Shown: positions 1 through 8,221 of the stretch, piece by piece
How the letters are laid out: each line of letters opens with the position of its first letter
Numbering within the stretch: the first letter of the stretch is position 1
NCBI GenBank assembly: GCA_048498155.1
Contig: JBEHYN010000004.1
Location: 45,233 to 109,232, forward strand
Reading direction: 5' to 3'
Source of the DNA: BOG-938 sp048498155
GTDB taxonomy: Bacteria; Pseudomonadota; Alphaproteobacteria; Caulobacterales; Caulobacteraceae
Length of the DNA stretch: 64,000 nucleotides
Position numbers and translations under genes: made by a program
Notes under the pieces: generated by a model
What the model was told of the DNA's origin: nothing
What the model saw: the letters and a program-made list of their open reading frames with translations, nothing else
Database searches by the model: none

Positions 1-966
1 GCCGGCGACGGCGCCCAGTTCACGGACTTCGACAGCTATGCCTCGGCTCATCGGCCCGACGCCAAGGCCGGCGCGGACGTCATCGCGGTGGTCAATGCCG
101 AAGGGCCGATCATGACGGGCGCTGACAAGCACAAGCTGTTTGAGACCAACGCCAACATCTACTCGGACGATGTCTCCGCCGCCCTGAAGCGGGCCTCGGA
201 GGACAAGGACGTCAAGGCCATCGTGCTGCGCGTGTCATCGCCGGGGGGCGGCGACACGGCGTCCGAGCAGATTCTGGCCGCCGTGCGCGGGGCCAAGGCC
301 AAAAAGCCCGTGGTGGTGTCCATGGGCACTTATGGCGCGTCGGGCGGCTATTGGATCTCCTCCCAGGCCTCGGCCATCGTGGCCGAACCCACGACCCTGA
401 CCGGCTCTATCGGCGTGTACGGCGGCAAGTTCGCGCTCGGACAGGCCCTGGCGCGCTTCGGCATCGATGTGCGCCATGTGGGCGTTGGCGGAGACTTCGC
501 CTCCGCCAACGGCCTCGGAGAGCCATTCACGGCAAACCAGCGAGCGGCCTACGCCAAGGCCATTGACCAAGTCTATAACGGCTTCATCACCCGCGTGGCC
601 CAGGGCCGGGGCCTGCCCGAGGCCAAGGTGCGCGAGATCGCCAAGGGCCGGGTGTGGACCGGCGCCCAGGCCAAGGCTCTGGGGCTGGTGGATCAACTCG
701 GCGGCTTCTACGACGCGGTGGACAAGGCCAAGGCCTTAGCCGGAGTGCAGAACCAGGCCATGGGGATCAAGACCGTATCGGCCCCTGGATCGGGCCTCGG
801 CGCCTTCGGCCGGGCCTTGGGCATCAGCGAGGAGAGCCTGAAGGTGCTGGGCATGTTATCGGCGGTGATGAGCGATCCTAAGGTGCAGTCGTTCAGCCAG
901 GCGCTGACCGAAGCCGACCTGCGAGACAGGGGCGCCCTCGTGCTGGCCCCGACGCCGGTGCACTAG
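1..966 (+). CDS. sppA: Signal peptide peptidase SppA, C-terminal part (5' truncated by window edge)
   Basis: The frame is open from base 1, so the true start lies outside the window. SppA is a membrane-bound serine protease (S49/ClpP-like fold) that degrades cleaved signal peptides. Visible here is the C-terminal catalytic repeat: VLRVSSPGGG, then MGTYGASGGYW with the nucleophilic Ser in GASGG, then TGSIGVYGG, all typical of S49 proteases. In long SppA proteins the general-base Lys lies in the N-terminal repeat, which is not in the window. The reading frame ends at TAG with no sign of damage. A roughly 230-bp spacer holding an inverted repeat follows, so no downstream operon partner is evident. 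Confidence 0.9.
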   Translation, partial: AGDGAQFTDFDSYASAHRPDAKAGADVIAVVNAEGPIMTGADKHKLFETNANIYSDDVSAALKRASEDKDVKAIVLRVSSPGGGDTASEQILAAVRGAKAKKPVVVSMGTYGASGGYWISSQASAIVAEPTTLTGSIGVYGGKFALGQALARFGIDVRHVGVGGDFASANGLGEPFTANQRAAYAKAIDQVYNGFITRVAQGRGLPEAKVREIAKGRVWTGAQAKALGLVDQLGGFYDAVDKAKALAGVQNQAMGIKTVSAPGSGLGAFGRALGISEESLKVLGMLSAVMSDPKVQSFSQALTEADLRDRGALVLAPTPVH

Positions 967-989
967 CCCTGGTCGCGCGGCGCTATTTT

Positions 990-1119
990 TTGAACCACGA
1001 AGGACACGAAGCCCACGAAGGATCGCGCAAAAGCGCGATCAATCCATTCTCGCTTCGCGTTCGGGCTGCCCGCAGATAGCGCCGACCTCTTGGTGTTCTT
1101 CGTGTCCTTCGTGGTTCAA
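990..1119. repeat. Inverted repeat with perfect 21-bp arms (CCACGAAGGACACGAA type)
   Basis: The arms at 990..1010 and 1099..1119 are exact reverse complements (core CCACGAAGGACACGAA). They enclose about 88 bp that contains a second short palindrome-like stretch around AAAAGCGCGATCAATCC. The structure fills most of the spacer between sppA and the FkbH-like gene. It looks like a dispersed intergenic palindromic repeat and not a simple terminator, because the loop is long. Nothing else is recognised in 967..1200. Confidence 0.7.
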
Positions 1120-1200
1120 TTTGAATTTTGGCTTTAGCGTTCGCCAGTATGAGCGCCGGCAAATCATCTTAGACTTGGTCCGAGGTAACTGAGTCGCCCC

Positions 1201-3276
1201 ATGCCCCTGCGCCTATCCCGCTTCGTTCACCTGCTGCCGGTCGGAGAGGACCGGGTGCTGGTGCTGCACGCGGTCAATCAGCTTCGCCTCGTGGTGGACG
1301 CCGAACTGGGCGAACTGATCGGCCTGTTCGCCCAGCCGCGCGAGGCGGCCCCCGAAGCTTTCGCCGCCTTGGTCGAGCGCGGGGTCCTGACCGAACTGTC
1401 GCCCGAGGATGAACTGGCTACGCTGTCGCAGGAGCTGTCGGTCCATCACGGACGCGACCCCGCCGACATGGTCGAGACGCTGCGCCGCCAGGCCAAGGAA
1501 GGCGGCCACGCCTACTGGGCGACCGGCCCGGCGATCAGTACAGCCGATGTGCAAGGCGGCCGACCACGGCTGGACGTTTTACTGTTCGGCGACTGCGACG
1601 TGCAGATGGAGGCCGACTTCCTGCGCCGAGAGGCCGGCGAGCGCGGCCTGGACCTGAGGGTCGCCGCGACCTTTCCCGACGATCTGCGCCTGGCCGAAGA
1701 GCACAAACACGACGCCATCCTGATCGGCGCCCTGCGCGCGCGCCACACCATCGTCGACCCCGTCCAGCCCGGCAGCGTCGACCCGCCCTACGCCCTGTTC
1801 CTGGCCCAGGCGCGGGGGATCATCGAGGGCCTGCGCGCCGTGACCAGCGCGCCGATCCTGATCGACAACCTGCCTGAGCCCACGGTTCAGCCCCTGGGCA
1901 TGGCCGACCGCGGCGGCTTTTCCCACCGCAACCGTTTCCGCCTGACCAACGTCGCCCTGGCCGAATTGGTCGAGACCTTCTCTGACGTGCACGTGGTGGA
2001 CGTGGCCGCGACCCTGGGCGGCGTCGGCGCCGAGCGCCTGCTGGACGACGGTCAGGTCGGCTTCACCCACTTCGGCTCGCCCGGCTGGATGCTGCAACGA
2101 CCCGACAGCGAGAAGGCCGCAGTCCACAACCTGTTCCCCGACCCAGCGCCCCTGATCGAGCGGCTGGACGCCAACCCCTATGGCCGCGAACCCATCGTCG
2201 CGCGCGCCCATCTGGACGCCATCGCCACCGTGCTGGGCCAGGACCGCAAGAAGTGCGTGATTGTCGATCTGGACGGGGTGCTGTGGCCCGGCGTCCTGGC
2301 CGAGACCGGCGCGCCCTTCGCCTGGAGCCCGGAGGTGTCCGGGCCGTTCTCCTACATCGGCCTGTTCTTCGGCCTGCATGAGGCCCTGCTGGCGCTGAAG
2401 CAGCGCGGGGTGCTGCTGGCCTGCGTGTCCAAGAACGACGAGGCTACGGTGCGCGAGCTGTGGCGCTATGACGACCACTATCCGCGGGCGCGCCTTCTGA
2501 CGCCGGACGATTTCGTCACCTGGCGGGTCAACTGGCAGGACAAGGCCACCAACATTCAATCCATCGCCGACGAGCTGGGTTTCGCCCTGAACGCCTTCCT
2601 GTTCATCGACGACCACCCCACCGAGCGCGAACGGGTGCGCCAGATGCTGCCCGAGGTGGAAGTCTGGGGCGAGGAGCTATTTAGCCTGAGGCGCAAGCTG
2701 CTGACCGATCCGCGCCTGATGACCCCGCGCCTGACCGCCGAATCCGCGGCCCGCACCGAGGCGACCAAGGCCCAGCTCGGCCGCCAGAAGCACCGCGCCG
2801 AAGTTCCCGACGAAGCGGCCTTCCTCGCCTCCATGCAGGTGCAGACCCGCATGGCCCGCATGACGCCCGGTGAAGACCTGACCCGGGTAGAGGAGCTGTT
2901 CGCCCGCACCACCCAATTCAACACCACCGGCGCCAAGTTCCCGGTCAGCGAGCTGGCCGCCCTGGTCGAGCGGCCCGGCGCCGGCATATTCGTCATGCGC
3001 GTATCGGACCGCTTCGGCGATCACGGCCTCGTGGGCGCCGCTGTCGTACGCGATGGGGAGATTCTCGGCCTGGCCATCAGTTGCCGCGTGCTGGGCCTGG
3101 GCGTCGAGCACGCCTTCTTGCGCTTCATCATGCAGGAGATGAGCGCCGATCACGCCGCGCTCATCGGCCAGATCGTGCTCACACCGCGCAATGGCCCCGT
3201 ACGCAACCTCTACCGCGATAATGCCTTCACGCAGGATGGGGACGGGGTTTGGCGGCGAGAACTGAAGGCGGGGTAA
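1201..3276 (+). CDS. FkbH-like HAD-superfamily protein with C-terminal acyl/acetyltransferase-like domain
   Basis: A 691-residue protein of the FkbH type. The N-terminal ~80 residues look PqqD/winged-helix-like. Residues ~115-330 resemble the SGNH-like region of FkbH proteins. A HAD domain follows with motif I IVDLDGVLWPG (~residue 352), motif II CVSKND, and the acidic motif FIDDHPTERERV. The C-terminal ~150 residues (from FARTTQFNTTG to RNLYRDNAF) match the GNAT-like tail of this family. FkbH enzymes load glyceryl-type units or act in polyketide and surface-glycan pathways; the substrate cannot be told here, and no polyketide or carrier-protein gene is adjacent. It starts with ATG right after the repeat-filled spacer. 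Confidence 0.8.
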   Translation: MPLRLSRFVHLLPVGEDRVLVLHAVNQLRLVVDAELGELIGLFAQPREAAPEAFAALVERGVLTELSPEDELATLSQELSVHHGRDPADMVETLRRQAKEGGHAYWATGPAISTADVQGGRPRLDVLLFGDCDVQMEADFLRREAGERGLDLRVAATFPDDLRLAEEHKHDAILIGALRARHTIVDPVQPGSVDPPYALFLAQARGIIEGLRAVTSAPILIDNLPEPTVQPLGMADRGGFSHRNRFRLTNVALAELVETFSDVHVVDVAATLGGVGAERLLDDGQVGFTHFGSPGWMLQRPDSEKAAVHNLFPDPAPLIERLDANPYGREPIVARAHLDAIATVLGQDRKKCVIVDLDGVLWPGVLAETGAPFAWSPEVSGPFSYIGLFFGLHEALLALKQRGVLLACVSKNDEATVRELWRYDDHYPRARLLTPDDFVTWRVNWQDKATNIQSIADELGFALNAFLFIDDHPTERERVRQMLPEVEVWGEELFSLRRKLLTDPRLMTPRLTAESAARTEATKAQLGRQKHRAEVPDEAAFLASMQVQTRMARMTPGEDLTRVEELFARTTQFNTTGAKFPVSELAALVERPGAGIFVMRVSDRFGDHGLVGAAVVRDGEILGLAISCRVLGLGVEHAFLRFIMQEMSADHAALIGQIVLTPRNGPVRNLYRDNAFTQDGDGVWRRELKAG

Positions 3277-3296
3277 TTGGCGATCGCAGATTCACT

Positions 3297-3635
3297 CTAG
3301 CGGTTCTCCTCGTCATCGGGACGCGCAGGCCGCCGGATGTGCTGCGGAAGGTCCCGCACGCCGTGCAGAACGCGCCACACAAAAATCCCGTCTTCTTCTG
3401 GAAGCGGCTCGTAGAAAATCGCGTAGCGGAACACGGTGATCTGTCTCGGACTGCCCGTGTACTCTAGCCGCTGTCGATAGAGGGACGGCTGGTCCGCCGC
3501 CCGATACATCGCCTCAAACATCCGGGCGAGCACCGCGTCGGCGATTTCAAGCCCTGCTTCGCGAGCGAGATAATCCCAGATGTCATCCAGGTCCCGGCGT
3601 GCGCTCGCGGAACGGACGATACGTGGAGCAGTCAT
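3297..3635 (-). CDS. RelE/ParE-family toxin
   Basis: A 112-residue basic protein with a typical ParE start (RIVRSASARRDLDDIWDYLA) and later RQITVFRYAIFYEPL, the central strands of the RelE/ParE fold. ParE toxins poison gyrase and RelE toxins cleave mRNA; the sequence fits ParE-like members better, but the target is not proven. It lies 11 bp downstream of a small acidic gene on the same strand, the usual antitoxin-first arrangement. It converges on the FkbH-like gene with a ~20-bp gap. Confidence 0.85.
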   Translation of the reverse strand: MTAPRIVRSASARRDLDDIWDYLAREAGLEIADAVLARMFEAMYRAADQPSLYRQRLEYTGSPRQITVFRYAIFYEPLPEEDGIFVWRVLHGVRDLPQHIRRPARPDDEENR

Positions 3636-3646
3636 AGGATAGGGCG

Positions 3647-3871
3647 TTAGCCAGCGGCCTTGAAGCGCTTGCGCGCATCATTCAGGAACACATGCAGGGG
3701 CTCAAGCACAGCGACCTCGCCGCGCGCCGCCTCGTCGCGCGCTTCCTTCAGCTTCGCCTCAATTACATCGTGTTGGTCGGCCAGCGTACGATCCATTTCC
3801 TCATCGGAAATGCTGTCGTCCAGGACGGCCTCGACGATCCCTTTGCCGAGCTTGGGATTGGCGGTGCTCAT
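3647..3871 (-). CDS. Antitoxin of the ParE-type module
   Basis: A protein of about 74 residues, rich in Asp/Glu in its first half (SISDEEMDRTLADQHDVIEAK) and more basic at the end (NDARKRFKAA). It is encoded directly upstream of the RelE/ParE-like toxin. It has the size and charge pattern of antitoxins that wrap the toxin, but no clear ribbon-helix-helix motif was recognised. ATG at 3871 was chosen over an in-frame TTG two codons upstream. A TATAAT hexamer ends 7 bases before this ATG, which suggests a leaderless or nearly leaderless transcript. Confidence 0.75.
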   Translation of the reverse strand: MSTANPKLGKGIVEAVLDDSISDEEMDRTLADQHDVIEAKLKEARDEAARGEVAVLEPLHVFLNDARKRFKAAG

Positions 3872-3877
3872 CGCCAA

Positions 3878-3883
3878 ATTATA
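3878..3883 (-). promoter_or_regulatory. Candidate -10 box (TATAAT) of the antitoxin-toxin operon
   Basis: A perfect TATAAT on the minus strand ends 7 bp before the antitoxin ATG, which would place transcription initiation at or next to the start codon. No good -35 hexamer is seen 17 bp further upstream, so this is only a candidate. Confidence 0.4.
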
Positions 3884-3927
3884 TCACAGAAAACGGCCGT
3901 ACACACCCTCCGCCGAGGCAGGCCCGG

Positions 3928-5019
3928 TCAGCCGACTAGCTTCAGATTAGCCTTCCTGATTGCCTCGCCCTCCTCATCATACAGGAACGGCACCACGGCG
4001 AAGCGCTCGCCGCGCGTCACCGGCGTGGCCTCGTGCAGCAGGTTGCAGGCGAACACGGTGGCGCCGCCGGTGGGCGGTTTGTAGGTGCGGCGGCCGAATT
4101 CGGGGAAGCGCAGTTCACCGCCCTCATAGTCCTCGGCGTTGAGGTTGAGCGTGACGGCGAACTTGCGGTGGGCTGTGCCGGCGGTGACATCGTCGCGATG
4201 GGCGAAGAAGAAGCCCTGGTCTTCGCCCGCATAGCGACAGATGAGGTAACGCTCGATCCGCGTGGCCTGCCAGCTAAAGGCGCGCTTGAGCATGGGGAAC
4301 AGGCGGGTTTCCAGGCGTCCGCGCACCGCCTCGATCAAGGCCGGGTCTTCGATGGTCACGTCCGTGCGCCGCTTGAGCACGGGGTTATATTGCTCGACCG
4401 TGCGCCCTTGGACGTTGGCGGCAAAGCCCGACAAGGACGGCTGGCCCCAGCGGAAATAGGCGATCAGTTCGGCGCACAGCTCCGACTCAAGAATGCGCGG
4501 CAGGGTCAGGATCGGGGGAAACTGCTCGCCGTCAGGCCCTCGTGACAATTCCAGTTCAAGCCGGGCCATGACGGCAGGGGTATTCTCCACCGGCTCGGCC
4601 ATAACGATGCGGAAGGCGGGATCGATCAGGAACACGCCGGGGCTCAAGACGGCGTCGTTGGCCACGCCGTAGAGGCGCGAGGCGGCGAAATCAAAGTCCC
4701 AGAAGAAACGCACGCCCGGTTCGGAATTGACCAGGCCCCGCTCGGTCCGGTCTGCCGGATCGACGCTGACGCCGAAGAAGGCCGCGTCGCGGTCATTGAA
4801 AATCTCGCGCTTTTCCAGGGCCACTCGCAGCGCTTCAACCGATGCCTCCAACCCAGCAGAGCCGAAAAACATCAGCACCAGCCAACGGCCGGCGACGACG
4901 TCCAGACTGTAGTTGGGGATATTGTCGGTGGCGCAGGTGAAGGACCGGGCAGGCTCGCCGAAGTCAGGCGCGCGACCTTGGAGGACTTCGGCCTGGGTCG
5001 TGTCTTGGGCGGCCCGCAT
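3928..5019 (-). CDS. Peroxiredoxin-like domain fused to a 2OG-Fe(II) oxygenase domain
   Basis: A 363-residue protein. Residues ~10-150 have a peroxiredoxin/AhpC-like fold pattern (GRWLVLMFFGSAGLEAS, then FFGVSVDPADR and GVFLIDPAFRIV), but the position of the peroxidatic Cys reads GSAGLEAS, so no Cys is present. Residues ~175-360 are a prolyl-4-hydroxylase-type dioxygenase: iron ligands in FAHRDDVT (HxD) and LLHEATPV (distal His), and RGERFAV for the 2-oxoglutarate-binding Arg. The start at 5019 is preceded by GGAGG at good spacing; the frame stays open further upstream, but that would overlap the next gene. It is divergent from the DUF442 gene. Substrate unknown. Confidence 0.8.
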   Translation of the reverse strand: MRAAQDTTQAEVLQGRAPDFGEPARSFTCATDNIPNYSLDVVAGRWLVLMFFGSAGLEASVEALRVALEKREIFNDRDAAFFGVSVDPADRTERGLVNSEPGVRFFWDFDFAASRLYGVANDAVLSPGVFLIDPAFRIVMAEPVENTPAVMARLELELSRGPDGEQFPPILTLPRILESELCAELIAYFRWGQPSLSGFAANVQGRTVEQYNPVLKRRTDVTIEDPALIEAVRGRLETRLFPMLKRAFSWQATRIERYLICRYAGEDQGFFFAHRDDVTAGTAHRKFAVTLNLNAEDYEGGELRFPEFGRRTYKPPTGGATVFACNLLHEATPVTRGERFAVVPFLYDEEGEAIRKANLKLVG

Positions 5020-5203
5020 GCCGACGCCTCCGAATCGCTTCGCGCGAGTGGCGACAGTTTCGCACGGGGCGGCGCGCGGCGGGACAATTTCCCAGGCTGT
5101 TCGGGCCCGACATTGCGCGAAGCAGTTGCGAAAACTGCGTCCGTCTTGGATGTTGCCCCTGAAGCCCGCGTCCGCATCGACAGGGCAACCCCACGGCCAA
5201 GAC

Positions 5204-5611
5204 ATGAGCGACTTCCGCCAGGTGACCGACCAATTTTCCGTCGCCCCCCAGATCGACCTGGACGACATTCCCCGCGCGGCCCAGGCCGGCTTCAAACTGC
5301 TGATCAACAATCGGCCTGATGGCGAACAGCCCGGCCAGCCGACAAGCGCCCAGGTCGAGGCCGCGGCCAAGGCGGCGGGCCTGGCCTATGCTCATGTACC
5401 GGTGGCGGGCGGCCCGACGCCTGCGGCGGTGCACGCTGAAATGGCCTTGGTGGCCGAGGCGACAGGTCCAATCTTGGCCTTCTGCCGTTCGGGCACGCGC
5501 TCGATCATGACCTGGTCCATCGGCCAGGCTCTGTCGGGCGAGCGCAGTCGGGCCGAGCTGATCGCCCTGGGGGCCAAGGCCGGCTACGATCTATCCGGCG
5601 TTCTAGGCTAG
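5204..5611 (+). CDS. TIGR01244/DUF442 family protein (phosphatase-like fold, 'sulfur transferase')
   Basis: A 135-residue protein that fits the DUF442 family: FRQVTDQFSVAPQIDLDDI at the N-terminus, LLINNRPDGEQPGQP in the middle, and FCRSGTRSIMTW as the Cys-(X)5-Arg P-loop of dual-specificity-phosphatase-like folds. In sulfide-oxidising relatives this domain is fused to a persulfide dioxygenase-type metallo-hydrolase. An MBL-fold gene does follow about 230 bp downstream, but as a separate gene of another subfamily. ATG at 5204 is the start matching the family. The stop overlaps the stop of a small opposite ORF. Confidence 0.8.
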   Translation: MSDFRQVTDQFSVAPQIDLDDIPRAAQAGFKLLINNRPDGEQPGQPTSAQVEAAAKAAGLAYAHVPVAGGPTPAAVHAEMALVAEATGPILAFCRSGTRSIMTWSIGQALSGERSRAELIALGAKAGYDLSGVLG

Positions 5612-5763
5612 TTCGGGCTGATCGCCACCCGCACGGCCATGGGCACGTGCTCGGGATGGCAGTCCGACAGAGTAACCAACATCTGCGCCAAGATGAGACA
5701 TACGAAGGCGCAGGCGGGCCGCTGCAGCCGTTTTGAGACATAAATCGCGATGTCAGCCGCCAT
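5608..5763 (-). CDS. Possible small protein of 51 residues with a hydrophobic segment
   Basis: A short ORF on the minus strand in the gap between the DUF442 and MBL-fold genes. It begins MAADIAIYVSKRL, has a hydrophobic stretch ACAFVCLILAQMLV (residues ~18-30) and ends VRVAISPN. GGA lies ~8 bases upstream of the ATG. No family is recognised. It fills the spacer almost exactly and its stop codon overlaps the facing gene's stop, which is mild support for a real gene. It could also be chance. Confidence 0.35.
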   Translation of the reverse strand: MAADIAIYVSKRLQRPACAFVCLILAQMLVTLSDCHPEHVPMAVRVAISPN

Positions 5764-5838
5764 TTTAGCGTCCTTTTCCCGGTTAACGGGTTGTTCACCG
5801 CAAGGGACGGGCCGCAGTCATGTCCGGCGGGCGGGCGC

Positions 5839-6735
5839 ATGATCCCCTGTGTCCGCGAGATGGACTTCGAATACGGGCGGCCCGATCAGGTCTCGCCCCT
5901 GATCCGCCGGGTGGTGGCCAATAATCCCGGGCCCTTCACGTTCCGAGGCACCGGGACCTACATCGTCGGATCAGACGAGGTCGCGGTAATCGATCCGGGT
6001 CCGGCCGATCCGGCGCATCTTGAGGCCCTGCTTGCGGCCCTGGATGGCGAGCGCGTTCAGTCTATCCTCACCACGCACGATCATTCCGACCACGCGCCGC
6101 TCGCGGCGGATCTCGCGCGGCTCACCGGCGCGCCGGTGATCGGCGCCCGGCCCACGCCCGCGCGGCTCGCGAGCAAACCGGGAACGGAGGAAGGTTCGGA
6201 CTGCGGCTATCGCCCGGACCGCGTGTTGCAGGACGGCGAGCTCGTTTCAGGCCCCGGCTGGACTTTGAAAACCATGGCAACCCCCGGCCATACGGGTAAT
6301 CACCTATGCTACGCCCTGGCCGAGGAGAACGCCCTGTTCAGCGGCGATCACGTGATGGGCTGGTCCACCACGGTAATCGAACCGCCCGACGGGGACATGG
6401 GCGATTACTACGCCAGCCTGAGAAAGGTCATGGCCCGCGGATATGCAACGCTTTGGCCGACCCACGGCCCGCCGATCACCGACCCCGCCCCGTTCCTGGA
6501 CGCCTATCTGGCGCATCGGCTGAAGCGGGAGAGCCAAATATTGGAGCTCCTGGCTCGCGGCCCGGCGACCATTCGCCAGATGGTTTCGCGGCTCTATGCC
6601 GGGATCGACCCGCGCCTGCATCGCGCCGCCGGCGCCTCAGTCCTAGCGCACCTGACCCATCTGATCCAAGCGGGGCGCGTTGCGTCCGAGGGTCCCGAGG
6701 GCGACGGCCGGAACTATAGGCTCACAGCTCTCTAG
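5839..6735 (+). CDS. MBL-fold metallo-hydrolase (LACTB2-like)
   Basis: About 298 residues. The metallo-beta-lactamase signature THDHSDHAPLAADLA (HxHxDH) is followed by PGHTGNHLCY, SGDHVMGWSTTVI and WPTHGPPI, which supply the remaining metal ligands. The last ~70 residues (ELLARGPATIRQMV to HLTHLIQAGRV) form the small winged-helix-like tail found in LACTB2-type hydrolases, some of which act on RNA. The conserved part starts at MDFEYGRPDQVSPLIRR. The start could be ATG 5839 or ATG 5860; neither has a strong ribosome-binding site. Exact substrate unknown. Confidence 0.8.
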   Translation: MIPCVREMDFEYGRPDQVSPLIRRVVANNPGPFTFRGTGTYIVGSDEVAVIDPGPADPAHLEALLAALDGERVQSILTTHDHSDHAPLAADLARLTGAPVIGARPTPARLASKPGTEEGSDCGYRPDRVLQDGELVSGPGWTLKTMATPGHTGNHLCYALAEENALFSGDHVMGWSTTVIEPPDGDMGDYYASLRKVMARGYATLWPTHGPPITDPAPFLDAYLAHRLKRESQILELLARGPATIRQMVSRLYAGIDPRLHRAAGASVLAHLTHLIQAGRVASEGPEGDGRNYRLTAL

Positions 6736-8029
6736 TCGTCGGCTCAGCGGAGTCGGTCAGGGCCGGCGCGCCTTGACGCTTGTCGCCCAGACGCAGGATC
6801 GGCACGAACAGGAAGGCCGCAGCCGTAAACAGCGCTGAAACCCAGATTAACGGTGGGAGTTGGTTCTTGAATACGTGCTCGTAAATGTATGAGCCGACAA
6901 TGTCCGCCCCAGAGGTGGACAGGTTCGCGACCGACATGAGGATGGCGTAGGAAAAGCCTTCTGACTGCTTGGGGCAGAAATCCGCCGCCAAGGTCAGGGA
7001 CGCGACATAGGCGATCATCGAGGCCATGCCGGACAGGAAATAGACCAGGGCCGCCGAGACCTTTCCCTCCAGACCCAGGAAGGCCAGGGTGGCGATGACA
7101 CCGATGGCGATGGCGGTGTTCAAGGCGGCCTTCGAGGTGAACTTTTGCAGAATCAGACGGTAGAAGATGCCGCCGACGATCCAGCCGACCGACGCTATCG
7201 AGCCAAGGATGCCGATATAGATCTGCGGAAACTTCAGTTCGTCCGTCAGGTGGTAATAGAGCGGCGTCCCGAAGCCTGGGCTGAAATGGTATAAAAACAG
7301 GAAGACGACGATGGTCCAAAACTTGGGCGATTTGAACGTCTGAGACAGGCCTCCAAGGGTCTTCTTGAAGCCTTGCACGTTGATCTGGCGCGGCTCGTCC
7401 TTGATCAGGATCGCGCCGATGATCACCACCCCCAGGGGCGCGAAGCCGATCATGGCGGCGGCGGCGTGCAGGGCCGCGACCGGCTGCAGCTTCTGCACCA
7501 ACAGGCCCCCGATCAGGGACGCCACGATGGCCGCGATATTGTACCAAAGCCACTGCTGGTTGACGAACAGGGCGGTGACCCGGAACTTCTGTCCGCTCTC
7601 CACCAGCACCGCGCCGCAGACCGTGCTGGAAATCGCCATGCCGTAGGCAGTCAAGAACAGGAACACGACCAGTTGGCTCGGCTGCGAGACGGTGGTCACG
7701 CCGAAATAGGCCAGGGCGGCTAGACCGTTGGCGAGCAGCAGATAGGCCTTGCGGCGCGAGCCGAAGATCGGAAGGAAATCCGATACCATCCCGTAGAGCG
7801 GCTTGATGAACCAGGGAAAGGTCAGGGCCGCCAGATAGGTCGTCACCTGGACCGGCGACCAGTGCATGACCTGCTTGAGATAGTAGTTCAGCGGCTGGGA
7901 GATCATCCCCGCCATTTGGCCCATGCCCTCGGCCACATAGACCAGGGCGAAGAACACCATCAGCCGCTTGATTTCAGGCCGGTCGGTCGATGACGGGGTC
8001 GGCGCGGTCGCGGCGGGGATGTCGGTCAT
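6722..8029 (-). CDS. Major facilitator superfamily transporter, BT1/folate-biopterin-like
   Basis: A 435-residue polytopic inner-membrane protein with about 12 hydrophobic segments. The loop between helices 2 and 3 reads FIKPLYGMVSDFLPIFGSRR, which closely follows the BT1 (folate-biopterin transporter) pattern of KPL.G..SD..PIFG.RR and is less like sugar carriers. The substrate is not proven. It overlaps the end of the MBL-fold gene convergently by 14 bp and reads away from the 8222 gene, so the 8030..8221 spacer serves both directions. Confidence 0.75.
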   Translation of the reverse strand: MTDIPAATAPTPSSTDRPEIKRLMVFFALVYVAEGMGQMAGMISQPLNYYLKQVMHWSPVQVTTYLAALTFPWFIKPLYGMVSDFLPIFGSRRKAYLLLANGLAALAYFGVTTVSQPSQLVVFLFLTAYGMAISSTVCGAVLVESGQKFRVTALFVNQQWLWYNIAAIVASLIGGLLVQKLQPVAALHAAAAMIGFAPLGVVIIGAILIKDEPRQINVQGFKKTLGGLSQTFKSPKFWTIVVFLFLYHFSPGFGTPLYYHLTDELKFPQIYIGILGSIASVGWIVGGIFYRLILQKFTSKAALNTAIAIGVIATLAFLGLEGKVSAALVYFLSGMASMIAYVASLTLAADFCPKQSEGFSYAILMSVANLSTSGADIVGSYIYEHVFKNQLPPLIWVSALFTAAAFLFVPILRLGDKRQGAPALTDSAEPTTREL

Positions 8030-8152
8030 CGCGGTCTGTCCTGAAGCTTCAACGAACCATCCGGTGCGTCGCCCCTGAGGTCAAACCCTGTCCCCAGCAT
8101 CGCCGCGACCTTTCGCGGCATGATCAGACTCCAGTTCGTCAGGATTCAGATT

Positions 8153-8169
8153 ACTCTGCTTGACAGAGT
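8153..8169. promoter_or_regulatory. Operator-like inverted repeat 1 (ACTCTG-N5-CAGAGT)
   Basis: A perfect 6-bp dyad with a 5-bp spacer; the spacer and right arm together contain TTGACA, a -35-like hexamer at 8160..8165. A near-identical dyad follows with its centre 31 bp downstream, about three helical turns, so both face the same side of DNA. It sits in the promoter region of the membrane-protein/winged-helix pair and most simply is the binding site of that regulator (inference). Confidence 0.65.
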
Positions 8170-8183
8170 ATAAAGGTTCGCTC

Positions 8184-8200
8184 ACTCTGCAATTCAGAGC
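8184..8200. promoter_or_regulatory. Operator-like inverted repeat 2 (ACTCTG-N5-CAGAGc)
   Basis: The same half-sites and spacer length as the dyad at 8153..8169, with one base changed in the last position. It ends 21 bp before the ATG of the 8222 gene, where a bound repressor would block transcription. Confidence 0.6.
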
Positions 8201-8221
8201 AATCTGGACGGGATCAGAACC

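Noticed and set aside
1579..2616. Long minus-strand frame opposite the FkbH-like gene
   Set aside because: An antisense shadow of a GC-rich gene; low-complexity Gly/Gln/Asp translation without motifs.
5020..5370. Upstream extension of the peroxiredoxin/oxygenase gene to 480 residues
   Set aside because: The extension overlaps the well-supported DUF442 gene on the other strand and has no family similarity; a GGAGG site supports the start at 5019.
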